Positions 8,153 through 16,764 of a DNA stretch of 64,000 nucleotides are shown here, piece by piece. Source of the stretch: Streptomyces sp. cf386 (GTDB lineage: Bacteria; Actinomycetota; Actinomycetes; Streptomycetales; Streptomycetaceae); contig NZ_FNHV01000024.1 of NCBI RefSeq assembly GCF_900103585.1, positions 1 to 64,000 on the forward strand, given 5' to 3'. A program made the translations under genes and the position numbers. The notes under the pieces are model-generated. The model searched no databases. It worked only from the letters and a program-made list of their open reading frames with translations, and was not told the DNA's origin. Within the stretch, counting starts at the first letter, position 1; every line of letters starts with the position of its first letter.

Positions 8153-8165
8153 GCCACCTCACCTC
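8129..8165. terminator. 16-base perfect hairpin spanning the glycosidase stop codon
   Basis: GAGGTGAGGTGGCTCA (8129-8144) and its exact complement (8150-8165) flank a 5-base loop AGCGC. The glycosidase stop TGA is the first triplet of the right arm, and the convergent polysaccharide gene stops at 8175. This is a strong bidirectional terminator that also encodes the last residues of the glycosidase. Confidence 0.85.
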
Positions 8166-8174
8166 CCCAGACCC

Positions 8175-11100
8175 CTACTTGATCGTCAGGAACCGCTGCA
8201 CCAGCGAGGCCAGCAACACCGCCAGCAGCGGCAGCGAGAACCAGAAGCTGCTCTGCAACCAGCGCAGTTGCCGCACGCTCGGTGCCATCGCCACCCGCAC
8301 GATCTCGCGCGCCATCAGCAGCACGATCAGCGCCAACGCCGCGAGCCCGCCGACCACCGACCACGGCGTCCAGGTCACCTGCGGCCCGATGGGACCGGGG
8401 TCGGCCTTCGGGATCTCGCCCGTCGGCTGCTTGCGCAGCGCGTACATCGTCACGTCGGCGTTGACGAAGACCTTCTTCAGCTCCTGCCGCTTGTCCAGGT
8501 TCTGGATCAGCCGCGACTCCCAGGTCGCCGAGTAGCCGACGTCCAGCCGGAGATAGGTCACCTGGCTGCGGTTGATCATCAGATACGAGTTCGGGCCGGC
8601 GTCCTTGAGCGCCTTCACCAGCCCCGACACCAGCACCGGGTCGGGCGGCGCCAGCGTGGGCACGTACGCCACCTTCTCCATGTCCTTCGCGCCCCACGGC
8701 ATCGACGGCGTCACGACATTGACGGGGTCGTCGCTCAGCCACAGCAGCCTGAGGCTCGGATCGTCATGGGCGTACACGTAGTCCATGGCGGCGACCTCGC
8801 CGGGCCGCACCCGCTCGAACGGCTCGTTGCCCCAACGGGCCACCAGGAAGCCGCCCATGAGCACCAGGCCCGCCATGAGCGCGGCCAGCGGGGCGAGGCT
8901 CACCCGGTCCTTGTCGCGCTCCTTGGCGGTGACGCCGGTGCGCGGGAAGAAGGCGAGTCCGGTGAGCAGGGCCGCGCCGGGCAGGGCGAACATGAAGACG
9001 CGCAGCGCCATCTCACCGCCGTACGACTGCATGCCGAAGCCCAGGAACGGCACGAAGGTGAGGACGAGCAGCGAGCGCTCCCGGTAGTGGTGGAAGCGTC
9101 GGCGCCACCAGCCCCAGCAGGCGAAGGCCATCACACCGCCGGCCAGCAGCACGCGCGCGTAGAGGACGAGCTTGTGGGTCGAACTGCCGCCCTCGATCCG
9201 GCCGGAGACGGACGACGACACATTGCTGCCGACGCCGCCGACACCGCCGAAGAGTTCGTCGAAGTGCCCTGACCAGTACGGCTCCGCCAGGAAGCCGATC
9301 CAGACCGTGACCATCACGCCGAACAGGATGGGCAGACCCCGCAGTTCTGACCTGCCGATCAGGACGAGCGCCGTCAGCACGCCCAGCATCACGAACGGCG
9401 TGAGCTGGTGGGCCGGGACGCTCGCCGCGAACAGCCCGATCACGACCATCAGCAGTACGGCCCGCTGCCGCCGATCCGTCGGTTCGACCTCGACCTCACC
9501 GGGCCGCCGCTTCGTCCAGATCACGCGCGGCGCGCGGAACCAGACCAGCAGGATTGCCGCGAAGACCAGGTACAGCAGATAGGTGAAGCCCTGCGGCGAG
9601 AAGTAGTCCTGGCCCACCCAGCCGCTGAGCACGAAGACCCAGATGCCGGTCCACTTGGCGCGCCAGCTCGCCCGCATCGAGCGCACCAGCAGGAACATCG
9701 GCACCAGGTAGAGGAGTTGCATGGCCAGCGGCCACCAGCGGATGACCTCGGTGAAGTCGCCGACCCCGCAGGCCTTCGCGACGAAGGCGGCCGCCGCGAA
9801 GAATCCGGGCCAGCTCCAGCGCGCGTCCAGGTCGGGCACGGCCGACCCGGTGCGGTCGATGTAGTCGAGGAAGCCGAGGTGCTGCCAGGCCGTCGCGAAC
9901 CTCGGCTCGGTCTCGATCAGCGCGGGCAGGGCGTGCAGCGACACGACCGTCGCGAGCAGGGTGACCAGCAGCAGCGCCTTGTGCTCGCGCCCCAGCCACA
10001 GCAGCGAGGCGAACACCACCGCCAGCAGCGCGGCCCCGACCAGCGTCGGCATCGGCAGCACGGAGACCAGCCCGAGCCCGCCCATCCCGTCCAGGTCGGC
10101 TTCGCCGAGCCGCAACGCGGGCACCCAGTACAGCAGCAGCGCGGCGATCAGCAGACAGCCGAGGACCACCCCGAGCCGGGTGGGCAGCAGTCGCTCACGC
10201 CAGGTCGGCGCGGGTGCCTGCGGCTGTCGTACGGGATCTTCGGGCATGGGCGGCTCTTCCCGTACGGCTGTCTCCTGCCGTACGACGGCCTCCTCGGGCT
10301 CCTCCGGTGCGGCCTCCTCGTCCCGGCCCGCGTCGAAGTCCGCCTCGAACGGGGCGTCCACCTCGGCGGGGCCCATCGAGGCCTCCGAGCCCGGTTCACT
10401 CCCCCACTCTCGAATTCGCTCGAGCGGGGGGACCCCCATCTCGACCGGCAGCCCGACCTCCGGCTTGCGGGCCCAGGTCGGCCGGTGTTCCGGGCGTACC
10501 GGTGGCGTACCCGTGGGCGGCGTGCCCGGGCCCGGGCGGACGTCCGGCCGGCGTTCCAGGTGGTCGAAGTCGACGTGGACGCCGAGCGCGAGGGTGTCGG
10601 TGTCGAGCGCCCAGCCCGGCATGCGCTTGCGCGCCCCCTCGGGTGCCTCGCGCGCCCCCAGGTCGGCGAGGTCACCGTCGGGGGCCGCGTCCTCGGGGAC
10701 CTCGGCCGAGGTCGCACGCGCCGTCCGGTACAGCTTCGGCGCGGCGATCGTGACGATCACCGCGAGGGAGACGATCTCGGCGACGCCCGCGCCGGTCAGG
10801 CCCATGCGGGGGAGCAGCAGCAGCGTCAGACCGAGCACCAGGGCGCACAACAGGCCCTGCAGCCAGGCCAGTCCGGCGGTACGGCTCTGTGCGCGCAGCA
10901 CCGCGAAGTACGTCTCCATGACGACCCGCAGCAGCGCGCCGACGGCGAACCAGCGCAGCAGCGGGGTCGCCGCGTCCGCGTAACCCTGGCCGAAGACGCC
11001 CAGGATCCAGGGCGCCCCGAAGAACAGGATCGCGGCGACCGGCACCATGATCCGCGCCATGCGCCTGAGCGCCGCCCGGGTGTTGGCGGCCAGTCGCCCC

Positions 11101-12047
11101 GGGTCGTGCGAGCCCTCGACCGTGAGGGAGGCGCCCATGTTGATGGCGAGCAGATTGACCGTGCCGCCGATCGTGGCCGTGATGTAGAAGTACGCGTTGT
11201 CCTCGGCGGAGACCTGCGCGGCCACGATCACCGGGATCAGATAGACCACGGCGAGCGAGAACAGCGAGCCGGTGTAGTCGCCCGCCAGGAACCTTCCGAT
11301 CTCCTTCAGGGACGGCGGACGGCCGTTGTCCTCGGTCGCCTTCACATGGCGCGGCACCAGGCGCCGGAACACCAGCCAGCCCAGCGGCAGCACCGACACC
11401 GCGATCGCGGCGACCCACGACACGAACACACCGGCGGTGGGGATCGCCACCGCGAACGCCACCAGCAGACCCAGCTTCACCGCGGAGAACACGGTGTTGC
11501 CGACCGGCACCCACACCGCGCTGCGCAGCCCGGTCAGCACGCCGTCCTGGAGCGTGAGCAGGTTCCAGGCGATGACGGCCACGATGAAGAAGAGCCCGCC
11601 CGCCGCCCCGTTGAGGAACCGGTACGACGGCCCCCACAGATCCAGCGTCAGCAGGAAGGCGCCGGCGGCCAGCGCCACCACCACACAACTGCCCGCGTAC
11701 GTCCGGAAGATCAGCCGGCCGCTGTTGCGCCCCGCCACCGGTATGAAGCGGGCCAGCGCGCCCGTCAGCGTCACCGCGGTCAGACCGGCGAGGAACTTCA
11801 TCGCGGCGATCGCGGCGGAGCCCTGGCCGACCGCGGCCTCGGAGTAGTAGCGGGCCGCGGCCAGCCAGAACCCGAGCCCCAGCACGGCGGAGATGCCCGT
11901 GTTGATCATCAGGGCGTAGGCGTTGCGGAACAGCTGACTGCCCCCGGAGGGCCCGCCCAGGCCGGGCAGGCGTAGCCGGCGCCCCGACTGCTGGGGCGCC
12001 GTCGCGTCGGTCGATGCGGGCTCGGTCGTGGTCGTCGTGTCAGACAC
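8175..12047 (-). CDS. Giant membrane protein: flippase-like domain fused to a GT-C-like domain
   Basis: This protein of 1290 residues has two membrane halves. Residues about 40-450 have a dozen or so hydrophobic helices, starting RNAYALMINTGISAVLG, in the manner of MOP-superfamily polysaccharide flippases (Wzx/MurJ-like). A hydrophilic linker rich in P, E and R spans about 460-625. Residues about 630-1280 form a second multi-helix block with a large extracytoplasmic tail, resembling GT-C glycosyltransferases or O-antigen polymerase-type proteins. One chain may therefore both export a lipid-linked glycan and extend or transfer it. The GTG start overlaps the deacetylase stop by 8 bases, so they are translationally coupled. 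A palindromic repeat lies inside the linker (about residues 536-549). Confidence 0.75.
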   Translation of the reverse strand: MSDTTTTTEPASTDATAPQQSGRRLRLPGLGGPSGGSQLFRNAYALMINTGISAVLGLGFWLAAARYYSEAAVGQGSAAIAAMKFLAGLTAVTLTGALARFIPVAGRNSGRLIFRTYAGSCVVVALAAGAFLLTLDLWGPSYRFLNGAAGGLFFIVAVIAWNLLTLQDGVLTGLRSAVWVPVGNTVFSAVKLGLLVAFAVAIPTAGVFVSWVAAIAVSVLPLGWLVFRRLVPRHVKATEDNGRPPSLKEIGRFLAGDYTGSLFSLAVVYLIPVIVAAQVSAEDNAYFYITATIGGTVNLLAINMGASLTVEGSHDPGRLAANTRAALRRMARIMVPVAAILFFGAPWILGVFGQGYADAATPLLRWFAVGALLRVVMETYFAVLRAQSRTAGLAWLQGLLCALVLGLTLLLLPRMGLTGAGVAEIVSLAVIVTIAAPKLYRTARATSAEVPEDAAPDGDLADLGAREAPEGARKRMPGWALDTDTLALGVHVDFDHLERRPDVRPGPGTPPTGTPPVRPEHRPTWARKPEVGLPVEMGVPPLERIREWGSEPGSEASMGPAEVDAPFEADFDAGRDEEAAPEEPEEAVVRQETAVREEPPMPEDPVRQPQAPAPTWRERLLPTRLGVVLGCLLIAALLLYWVPALRLGEADLDGMGGLGLVSVLPMPTLVGAALLAVVFASLLWLGREHKALLLVTLLATVVSLHALPALIETEPRFATAWQHLGFLDYIDRTGSAVPDLDARWSWPGFFAAAAFVAKACGVGDFTEVIRWWPLAMQLLYLVPMFLLVRSMRASWRAKWTGIWVFVLSGWVGQDYFSPQGFTYLLYLVFAAILLVWFRAPRVIWTKRRPGEVEVEPTDRRQRAVLLMVVIGLFAASVPAHQLTPFVMLGVLTALVLIGRSELRGLPILFGVMVTVWIGFLAEPYWSGHFDELFGGVGGVGSNVSSSVSGRIEGGSSTHKLVLYARVLLAGGVMAFACWGWWRRRFHHYRERSLLVLTFVPFLGFGMQSYGGEMALRVFMFALPGAALLTGLAFFPRTGVTAKERDKDRVSLAPLAALMAGLVLMGGFLVARWGNEPFERVRPGEVAAMDYVYAHDDPSLRLLWLSDDPVNVVTPSMPWGAKDMEKVAYVPTLAPPDPVLVSGLVKALKDAGPNSYLMINRSQVTYLRLDVGYSATWESRLIQNLDKRQELKKVFVNADVTMYALRKQPTGEIPKADPGPIGPQVTWTPWSVVGGLAALALIVLLMAREIVRVAMAPSVRQLRWLQSSFWFSLPLLAVLLASLVQRFLTIK
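10399..10440. repeat. Intragenic palindromic repeat, copy 1 (flippase/GT fusion gene)
   Basis: The segment starts CTCCCCCACTCTCGA, has TTCGCTCGA in the centre and ends CGGGGGGACCCCCATC. The arms CTCCCCC and GGGGGG and the inner TCGA elements can pair. The same motif recurs at 42896-42937, and its core recurs at 23995-24017. It is translated here into MGVPPLERIREWGSE within the hydrophilic linker. Confidence 0.75.
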
Positions 12048-12840
12048 GGGAACGGATGGCCTTCCGGCGGACCTGTCGGGCTCTGCGGACCACGGCGTAC
12101 CCCTTGGTGAGGGCGCGGTCCCGGGCGAAGGCGCGGGCGACGGCACGGCCCTCGACCATCCGCCCGAACTCCTCGATGCCGGTGGTGCGGCGCACGGTCA
12201 GCCGGGTGAGGGCGTACGGCCCCTGCCGGCGTCGCGCGAGGCCGTTGTTGACGGCGAGCGCCTGGGCGTACCCGGTCTCCCGCACCGCCTCGCGCACCCG
12301 GCGGCTGGAGTAGCCGTACGGATAGGCGAACGAGGCCGGGACGGTGCCGAGCTGGTCCGAGACGATCTCCTTGCAGAGGATCAGCTCGGAGCGCAGCCTG
12401 TCGTCCGTGAGCTGGTCCAGCTGCGGATGCGTGTGGCTGTGGCCGCCGATCTCGACGTCCGCCTCGGCCAGTTCGCGGACCTGGTCCCAGTCGAGCATGG
12501 TGTCCAGGCCGCCGCCCATGTCGTGCGGGCCCTTCAGCCAGCCCGTGGAGACGAACACGGTGGCCGCGAAGCCGTGCTTGGCGAGCACGGGCAGGGCGTG
12601 CCGGTGCACGCCCTCGTAGCCGTCGTCGAAGGTGATCAGCACGGGCCGCTCCGGCAGCGGCTTGCCGGAGCGCCACCGGGCCGCGAGGTCCGCCGTCCGG
12701 ACCGGAGTCAGGCCCAGGTCCCCGATCAGCGCCATCTGCTCCGTGAACGCCTCCGGCGCCACCGACAGGTCGCGGGTGGCGTCGCTCGGCGAGGTGGAGA
12801 CGGCGTGGTACATGAGAATTGGCACGCGCGCGCCGGTCAT
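12040..12840 (-). CDS. Polysaccharide deacetylase (CE4/NodB family)
   Basis: The 266-residue protein is a NodB-homology domain that removes N- or O-acetyl groups from a polysaccharide. Motif 1 TFDDGY is at residues 70-75, with the catalytic and metal-binding aspartates. Motif 2 HSHTHPQL at 134-141 supplies the metal histidines, and motif 3 FAYPYG is at about 171-176. N-terminal PILMYHAV is also typical. No signal peptide is evident, so the site of action is uncertain. It overlaps the upstream GT2 gene by an ATGA junction and the downstream fusion gene by 8 bases, giving one tightly coupled operon. Confidence 0.9.
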   Translation of the reverse strand: MTGARVPILMYHAVSTSPSDATRDLSVAPEAFTEQMALIGDLGLTPVRTADLAARWRSGKPLPERPVLITFDDGYEGVHRHALPVLAKHGFAATVFVSTGWLKGPHDMGGGLDTMLDWDQVRELAEADVEIGGHSHTHPQLDQLTDDRLRSELILCKEIVSDQLGTVPASFAYPYGYSSRRVREAVRETGYAQALAVNNGLARRRQGPYALTRLTVRRTTGIEEFGRMVEGRAVARAFARDRALTKGYAVVRRARQVRRKAIRSRV

Positions 12841-13859
12841 CTGCGACCCCCTTCGCCGCCCGGTGCCCCCTTGCTGCCCGGTTCGCTGTCGATCCCCGCC
12901 ACCGAGTACGTGGCGCCGCCCCGGCGTGCCCGGACACTCCCGACCACGTAGCCACCGGCCGCGGTGAACACCCCGGCGACGATCGCGCCCGCCCGCCCCG
13001 CACCGCCCGGCCGGGCCAGCAGCGCGTCCCGCAGCCCGCGTGCCACGCCGGCCGGGAGCACCCGGGTGGTGTACCGGCGCTCCGACTCAAGTCCCTTGTC
13101 GGCGCCGACACTTCGGGCCACCAGGGCCTTCGACAGGCCCTCGGCGTAGGTGCGCGTGCGGAAGTACCGGAAGTGCTCGCGCGGTCCGGGGACCCGGTGA
13201 TGGATCACCGCCCGGTCGTCGATCAGCAGGACCGCGTCGGGCCTGGCCCGGGTGAGCCGGATGCACAGCTCCGTCTCCTCGCAGCCCAGCGGCAGCCGGT
13301 CGCCGTCGCGCCCGATGCCGCTGGCGAAGCCGCCCGCGAAGTCGAACGCCGTACGCCGGAAGGACGCGTTGCCGCCAAGGACGTTGCGCACCCGGACCCG
13401 GCCGCGCGGCAGGCCCCGGTAGGTGCAGCCCACGACCCAGTCGAACTCCTCCGGGAACCAGTCCGGGCGCCTCCCCGACGCCCAGATCGGCTCGGTGCGC
13501 CCGCCGACGGCCATGACGCGCGGGTCGGCGTACCCCGCCGCGAAGTGCTTCAGCCAGTCGCGCTCGGCCACGGCGTCGTCGTCGAGGAACGCGATCACCT
13601 CGCCGTACGAGGCGGCGATACCGGTGTTGCGGCCGGCGGACAGGCCGCGAGGGCCCGCGTTCGCGAGCACCCGTACATCGGTCGCTTCCTTGTACTCCTT
13701 GGTCAGCCGGTCCAGGAGCGCCTCGTTGTGGTCGACGACCAGCAGCGTCTCCAGGGCCGGATACGCCTGCGCCCGCACCGAGGAGACCGCCGCGAGGATG
13801 TCCTCCCAGCGGTCCTCGGTGTACACGCAGATCACGACGGAGATGTCGGGACCGCTCAA
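12837..13859 (-). CDS. Family 2 glycosyltransferase
   Basis: The 340-residue protein has the GT-A fold. ISVVICVYTEDR opens the nucleotide-sugar domain, GLSAGRNTGI is near residues 72-81, FLDDDA at 91-96 holds the DxD metal ligand, and GCEETELCIRL is the acceptor-side acidic motif. It probably transfers a sugar from a nucleotide donor to the polysaccharide. The most economical start is a TTG that overlaps the stop of the upstream glycosyltransferase gene by four bases (TTGA). Upstream in-frame sequence to 14486 is only a shadow of the neighbour. A weak hydrophobic stretch near the C-terminus may attach it to the membrane. Confidence 0.85.
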   Translation of the reverse strand: MSGPDISVVICVYTEDRWEDILAAVSSVRAQAYPALETLLVVDHNEALLDRLTKEYKEATDVRVLANAGPRGLSAGRNTGIAASYGEVIAFLDDDAVAERDWLKHFAAGYADPRVMAVGGRTEPIWASGRRPDWFPEEFDWVVGCTYRGLPRGRVRVRNVLGGNASFRRTAFDFAGGFASGIGRDGDRLPLGCEETELCIRLTRARPDAVLLIDDRAVIHHRVPGPREHFRYFRTRTYAEGLSKALVARSVGADKGLESERRYTTRVLPAGVARGLRDALLARPGGAGRAGAIVAGVFTAAGGYVVGSVRARRGGATYSVAGIDSEPGSKGAPGGEGGRR

Positions 13860-14719
13860 GACGCCTCTCCCCGGACCGAGGGAACCGAGGGAACCGAACG
13901 GACCGACGGCACCGAGTCGAGCATCGGAGAGTGCGCCGCGGCACTGCGGCGGCGCAGGGCACGCCGGTTGGAGCGCTCCCGGAGGATCACCTTGAGCACC
14001 CTCAGCCCGTCCCGCACGGCCCGCAGATTGCTGGTGCCGTGGATGCGGAGGTACTCGTGGCTGGGTATCTCCTGCACCTTCAGCCCCGCCTTGACGACCC
14101 GGATGTTCATCAGGGTCTCCACCTCGAAGCCGGTGCAGTCGAGGTCGATCTTGTCCAGGCAGTGCCGCCAGAACGCGTTGTATCCGTAGCAGAGATCGGT
14201 GTAGCGGGCGCCGAACTTGCGGTTGACGGCCGTGCACAGCGCCCAGTTGCCGAGCTTGCGGATCGGCGTCATGTCGTCGGTGCCGCCGCCGTTGGCGAAG
14301 CGGGACCCCTTGGCGAAGTCCGCGCCCGAGACCAGGGCGGAGACATACGACAGGATCTCGTTGCCGTCGGCCGAGCCGTCCGCGTCGACCATCACGATGA
14401 TGTCGCCGGTGGCCGCTTCGAACCCGGTGATCAGGGCATCCCCCTTGCCCTTGCCGCGCTGCCGCACGACCTTCACATCGGGCCACAGCTCACGGGCCAC
14501 TTCGACGGTGTCGTCCGTGGAGTTGCCGTCCACCAGGACCACTTCGTGTATCCAGTCCGGCAGTGTCTTGAAGACGTACGGAAGGTTCTCGGCCTCGTTC
14601 ATGGCCGGGATCACCACGCTCACCGGCGGCGCGATGGCCAGGTGAGTGGAGACGGGCCGGTACTTGCCGACCGGTGACGGATCTTGGTCCGCGACCGCAG
14701 GGCGCAGAACAGAACTCAT
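13856..14719 (-). CDS. Family 2 glycosyltransferase, polyprenyl-phosphate type
   Basis: The 287-residue protein resembles dolichol- or polyprenyl-phosphate sugar transferases. PPVSVVIPAMNEAENL at residues 31-46 opens the GT-A domain, VLVDGNSTDDT is at about 61-71 and VDADGS at about 111-116 holds the DxD. No C-terminal membrane helices follow, unlike many DPM-type enzymes. It could prime the pathway by loading a sugar on a lipid carrier. The C-terminus ends in a short degenerate S-V-P-S-V-R repeat that is probably disordered. The ATG has an AGAGGGA ribosome site. It is the first gene of a four-gene coupled operon. Confidence 0.87.
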   Translation of the reverse strand: MSSVLRPAVADQDPSPVGKYRPVSTHLAIAPPVSVVIPAMNEAENLPYVFKTLPDWIHEVVLVDGNSTDDTVEVARELWPDVKVVRQRGKGKGDALITGFEAATGDIIVMVDADGSADGNEILSYVSALVSGADFAKGSRFANGGGTDDMTPIRKLGNWALCTAVNRKFGARYTDLCYGYNAFWRHCLDKIDLDCTGFEVETLMNIRVVKAGLKVQEIPSHEYLRIHGTSNLRAVRDGLRVLKVILRERSNRRALRRRSAAAHSPMLDSVPSVRSVPSVPSVRGEAS

Positions 14720-15094
14720 GAGTCAGGTCCCTCTCGTCCGGTGGACCGCCCGCCCCTGGGCGGCCCGGCATTGTGTCCGGTTCGAAAGGGGGGTTCTTCT
14801 CACTCACGGCACGGACGACCGACTCTCCGTGCACGTGTGGTGAGCTGGCATATCGGGCCGGCCATCGAAGAAGCGGCAGCCGGTCGCGCGGCACGACTCG
14901 GTCAAAAGTGCGGACACCTTCACCGAGCACCCCCCTACCGCGCCCCGCGCCCGAACCGTCGCGGCACTTGAGCCCTCCCCTAGAGCCGCTAGCCGACAGT
15001 CCGATGCGAGTGAGATGTACGACGGTATTGATGAATGAGCCTGTATGGCAAGAGCTGGAACGAGCCCTCACGTTTTTGTTGGTTTTGACCGTAC
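14720..15094. other. 375-base intergenic region inside the polysaccharide locus
   Basis: No convincing gene is present. The part near 15005-15110 is clearly more A/T-rich than the surroundings and includes TACTTACGTACG at 15093-15104. On the reverse strand a CACAAT hexamer near 14773-14778 could be a -10 element for the glycosyltransferase operon. CCGCCC (14746-14751) and GGGCGG (14758-14763) form a small leader hairpin. No clear terminator for the upstream CelD-like gene was found. Confidence 0.4.
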
Positions 15095-16192
15095 TTACGT
15101 ACGTCCCGAACGGATCTTCCCCATACGTTTCAGGAGCCGGTCAGCCGGTTCGAACAGCTCCGGCCGTGCCTGCACGGTGTTGCGCAGCGCCCGGACCGGG
15201 GCACGGCGTGCCCGGTGTCCGAACGCGACCGGGTGACGTCGGGTCACCCATCCCTCGGACACCGTCAGCTCACGTGTCTTCAGGGAGTCCTTGTACTCCT
15301 TCTGGCCCCGGCCGAGATCGAGATAGGCGATGCCGTCGGCGGCTGCCGCCTCGGCCATGCGCAGATGCAGGACCAGTCCCGGCGAGTACTTCGAGAAGGC
15401 CGGGTCGTAGGCCGGGAACCAGCAGGCCAGCACGCGCTCCGAGCGCAGCCCGAAGTGCGCGGCGATCGGCTTGTCGTTCGTGTACAGCACCGACAGGATC
15501 CCCGCGAACGGCTCGAAGCGGGTGTGGAACAGCCGGTCCACCAGCCGGGTGATCCACTCGTGGGCGAACCGGTCGCTGCGTCCGGTCCTGCGGTACTGCG
15601 CGGACTTCCAGGCCATCAGCGTGCGCAGGGCGGCCGGATCGCGCTCGTCGTGCACATACCGCACGCCGTCGTGGTCCCGGCCCAGCTTGCGCTCCTTGGC
15701 GAGCGTGGACTTGGTGAACTTCGGTGCCTGCGCGCGGAGTTGGGCCAGATACGCGTCGTACCCCTGGTCGACGTCCATGACCGGGGACGGGTAGCTGCCG
15801 GACGCCTCCGCCGCGAACGCCGCCTGGCCCTCCACCAGGTGGTCGAACTCCCAGACGGCGAGCCCGCACGCCTTCAGCAACTCCCGGGCGTCCCAGGTGA
15901 ACCCGGGCCGGTGCACCACCCCCTGGGCGTCCGAGACGCCGAGGCCGATGGCCCGGCCGACACCGGACGCCGTCCGCTGGAACGGGAAGAACGCGGCCGG
16001 CTCGCCGCGCTCCCGCACGACCGCGATCCGCACCCCGCGCCGGCAGCGGCCGATCGCGAGGGCGAACTCGGGGGAGAGGAACGGGTTGCCCAGCTCGGGC
16101 GAACCCTGGAGATGGGCCTTGGACTGCATCGATGTCCACGCCGCCCGGTCGGCGGAGCCGAGCTCGCCGGGGCGGTACACGCTGATGTCCAC
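15095..16192 (-). CDS. CelD/BcsL-type (FemAB-like GNAT) acyltransferase
   Basis: The 365-residue protein belongs to the GNAT-fold group often described as CelD/BcsL, cellulose-biosynthesis-associated acetyltransferases. These usually sit in exopolysaccharide clusters and are thought to acylate a sugar or lipid-linked intermediate. Typical features are an N-terminal NPFLSPEFALAIGR, a central basic stretch KFTKSTLAKERKLGRDHD, and the second-half block PIAAHFGLRSERVLACWFPAYDPAF, followed by YLDLGRGQKEYKDSLK near residue 300. The start is a GTG one base after the stop of the small membrane protein gene, so they are coupled. The acyl acceptor is unknown. Confidence 0.82.
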   Translation of the reverse strand: MDISVYRPGELGSADRAAWTSMQSKAHLQGSPELGNPFLSPEFALAIGRCRRGVRIAVVRERGEPAAFFPFQRTASGVGRAIGLGVSDAQGVVHRPGFTWDARELLKACGLAVWEFDHLVEGQAAFAAEASGSYPSPVMDVDQGYDAYLAQLRAQAPKFTKSTLAKERKLGRDHDGVRYVHDERDPAALRTLMAWKSAQYRRTGRSDRFAHEWITRLVDRLFHTRFEPFAGILSVLYTNDKPIAAHFGLRSERVLACWFPAYDPAFSKYSPGLVLHLRMAEAAAADGIAYLDLGRGQKEYKDSLKTRELTVSEGWVTRRHPVAFGHRARRAPVRALRNTVQARPELFEPADRLLKRMGKIRSGRT

Positions 16193-16193
16193 G

Positions 16194-16631
16194 TCAGTCA
16201 GTCCGCCTTCGCGTCGTACGGCCGTGCAGCCGCCGCACCAGAACCAGCAGGAGCATGAGGGCGCTGATCGCGGTCACGGCCACGATCCCGCCAGGTATCG
16301 ACCACCGGTGCACGGCCAGCATGCCCTGGGTCACCAGCATGTTGACGACGACCGCGCCCGCAACCGAGGCGATGACACGGCCGAAGGGTTCCAGCCCGCG
16401 CAGCGCGGCGGCGATCGCCCCGGCCGGTGCCGCGAGCAGGAAGAACAGCGTGAAGGGGCCGCGCAGCGGCGAGCCCGAGTCGACGAGCGCGAGGACCGCG
16501 CCGATTCCCCCCACAGCCGTCGCGGCACCCGCGAGCAGCGGCGTCAGGTCCCTCCCCGGCCCTGGTCGCGCCCGCTCGGTGTCCTGAGCCTCGGCTCTGG
16601 ATGAAGCTGTCTTGATACGTAAGGTCTGCAT
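16194..16631 (-). CDS. Small four-helix membrane protein
   Basis: The 145-residue product has a charged N-terminal 35 residues and then about four hydrophobic segments (LLAGAATAVGGIGAVLAL, LFFLLAAPAGAIAAAL, a segment around VIASVAGAVVVNMLV, and VAVTAISALMLLLVLV), ending in a basic tail RRLHGRTTRRR. I do not recognise a named family. It is the first gene of the CelD-like transcription unit and its stop lies one base from the next start, so a role in membrane assembly of the glycan is plausible. The ATG beginning MQTLRIK was chosen; a longer frame to 16748 runs into a terminator hairpin and is unlikely. Confidence 0.75.
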   Translation of the reverse strand: MQTLRIKTASSRAEAQDTERARPGPGRDLTPLLAGAATAVGGIGAVLALVDSGSPLRGPFTLFFLLAAPAGAIAAALRGLEPFGRVIASVAGAVVVNMLVTQGMLAVHRWSIPGGIVAVTAISALMLLLVLVRRLHGRTTRRRTD

Positions 16632-16703
16632 TGGCGACTTTGCCCCCCGAAGCGCCGGATGCCGGGCTTCAATGTGACTCAGCTCTCCGGGGGCCGTCAA
16701 GAC

Positions 16704-16738
16704 GTTCCCCCGGAGACGGCGGGCGTCTCCGGGGGAAC
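16704..16738 (-). terminator. Perfect 15-base hairpin terminator after the subtilase gene
   Basis: GTTCCCCCGGAGACG (16704-16718) pairs exactly with CGTCTCCGGGGGAAC (16724-16738) around a GCGGG loop. It begins 26 bases beyond the stop of the reverse-strand subtilase gene, which is its likely client. It also sits just upstream of the polysaccharide membrane-protein gene and would shield it from read-through. Confidence 0.88.
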
Positions 16739-16764
16739 GGTGGATCACTTCGTGCGGTGCGGTG

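Noticed and set aside
5197..8535. A forward open frame of over 1,100 codons
   Set aside because: It runs antisense to the DUF72/AAA genes and out of frame with the glycosidase. Its product is low-complexity R/G/H/Q sequence typical of a G/C-rich shadow frame.
9408..11975. A forward open frame of 855 codons opposite the flippase/GT fusion
   Set aside because: The product is almost only R, Q, H, E, P and G repeats with no domain, while the opposite strand has clear membrane helices.
13856..14486. A longer GT2 protein reading from 14486
   Set aside because: The extra N-terminus is an out-of-frame reading of the upstream glycosyltransferase. The TTG at 13859 gives the normal domain start.
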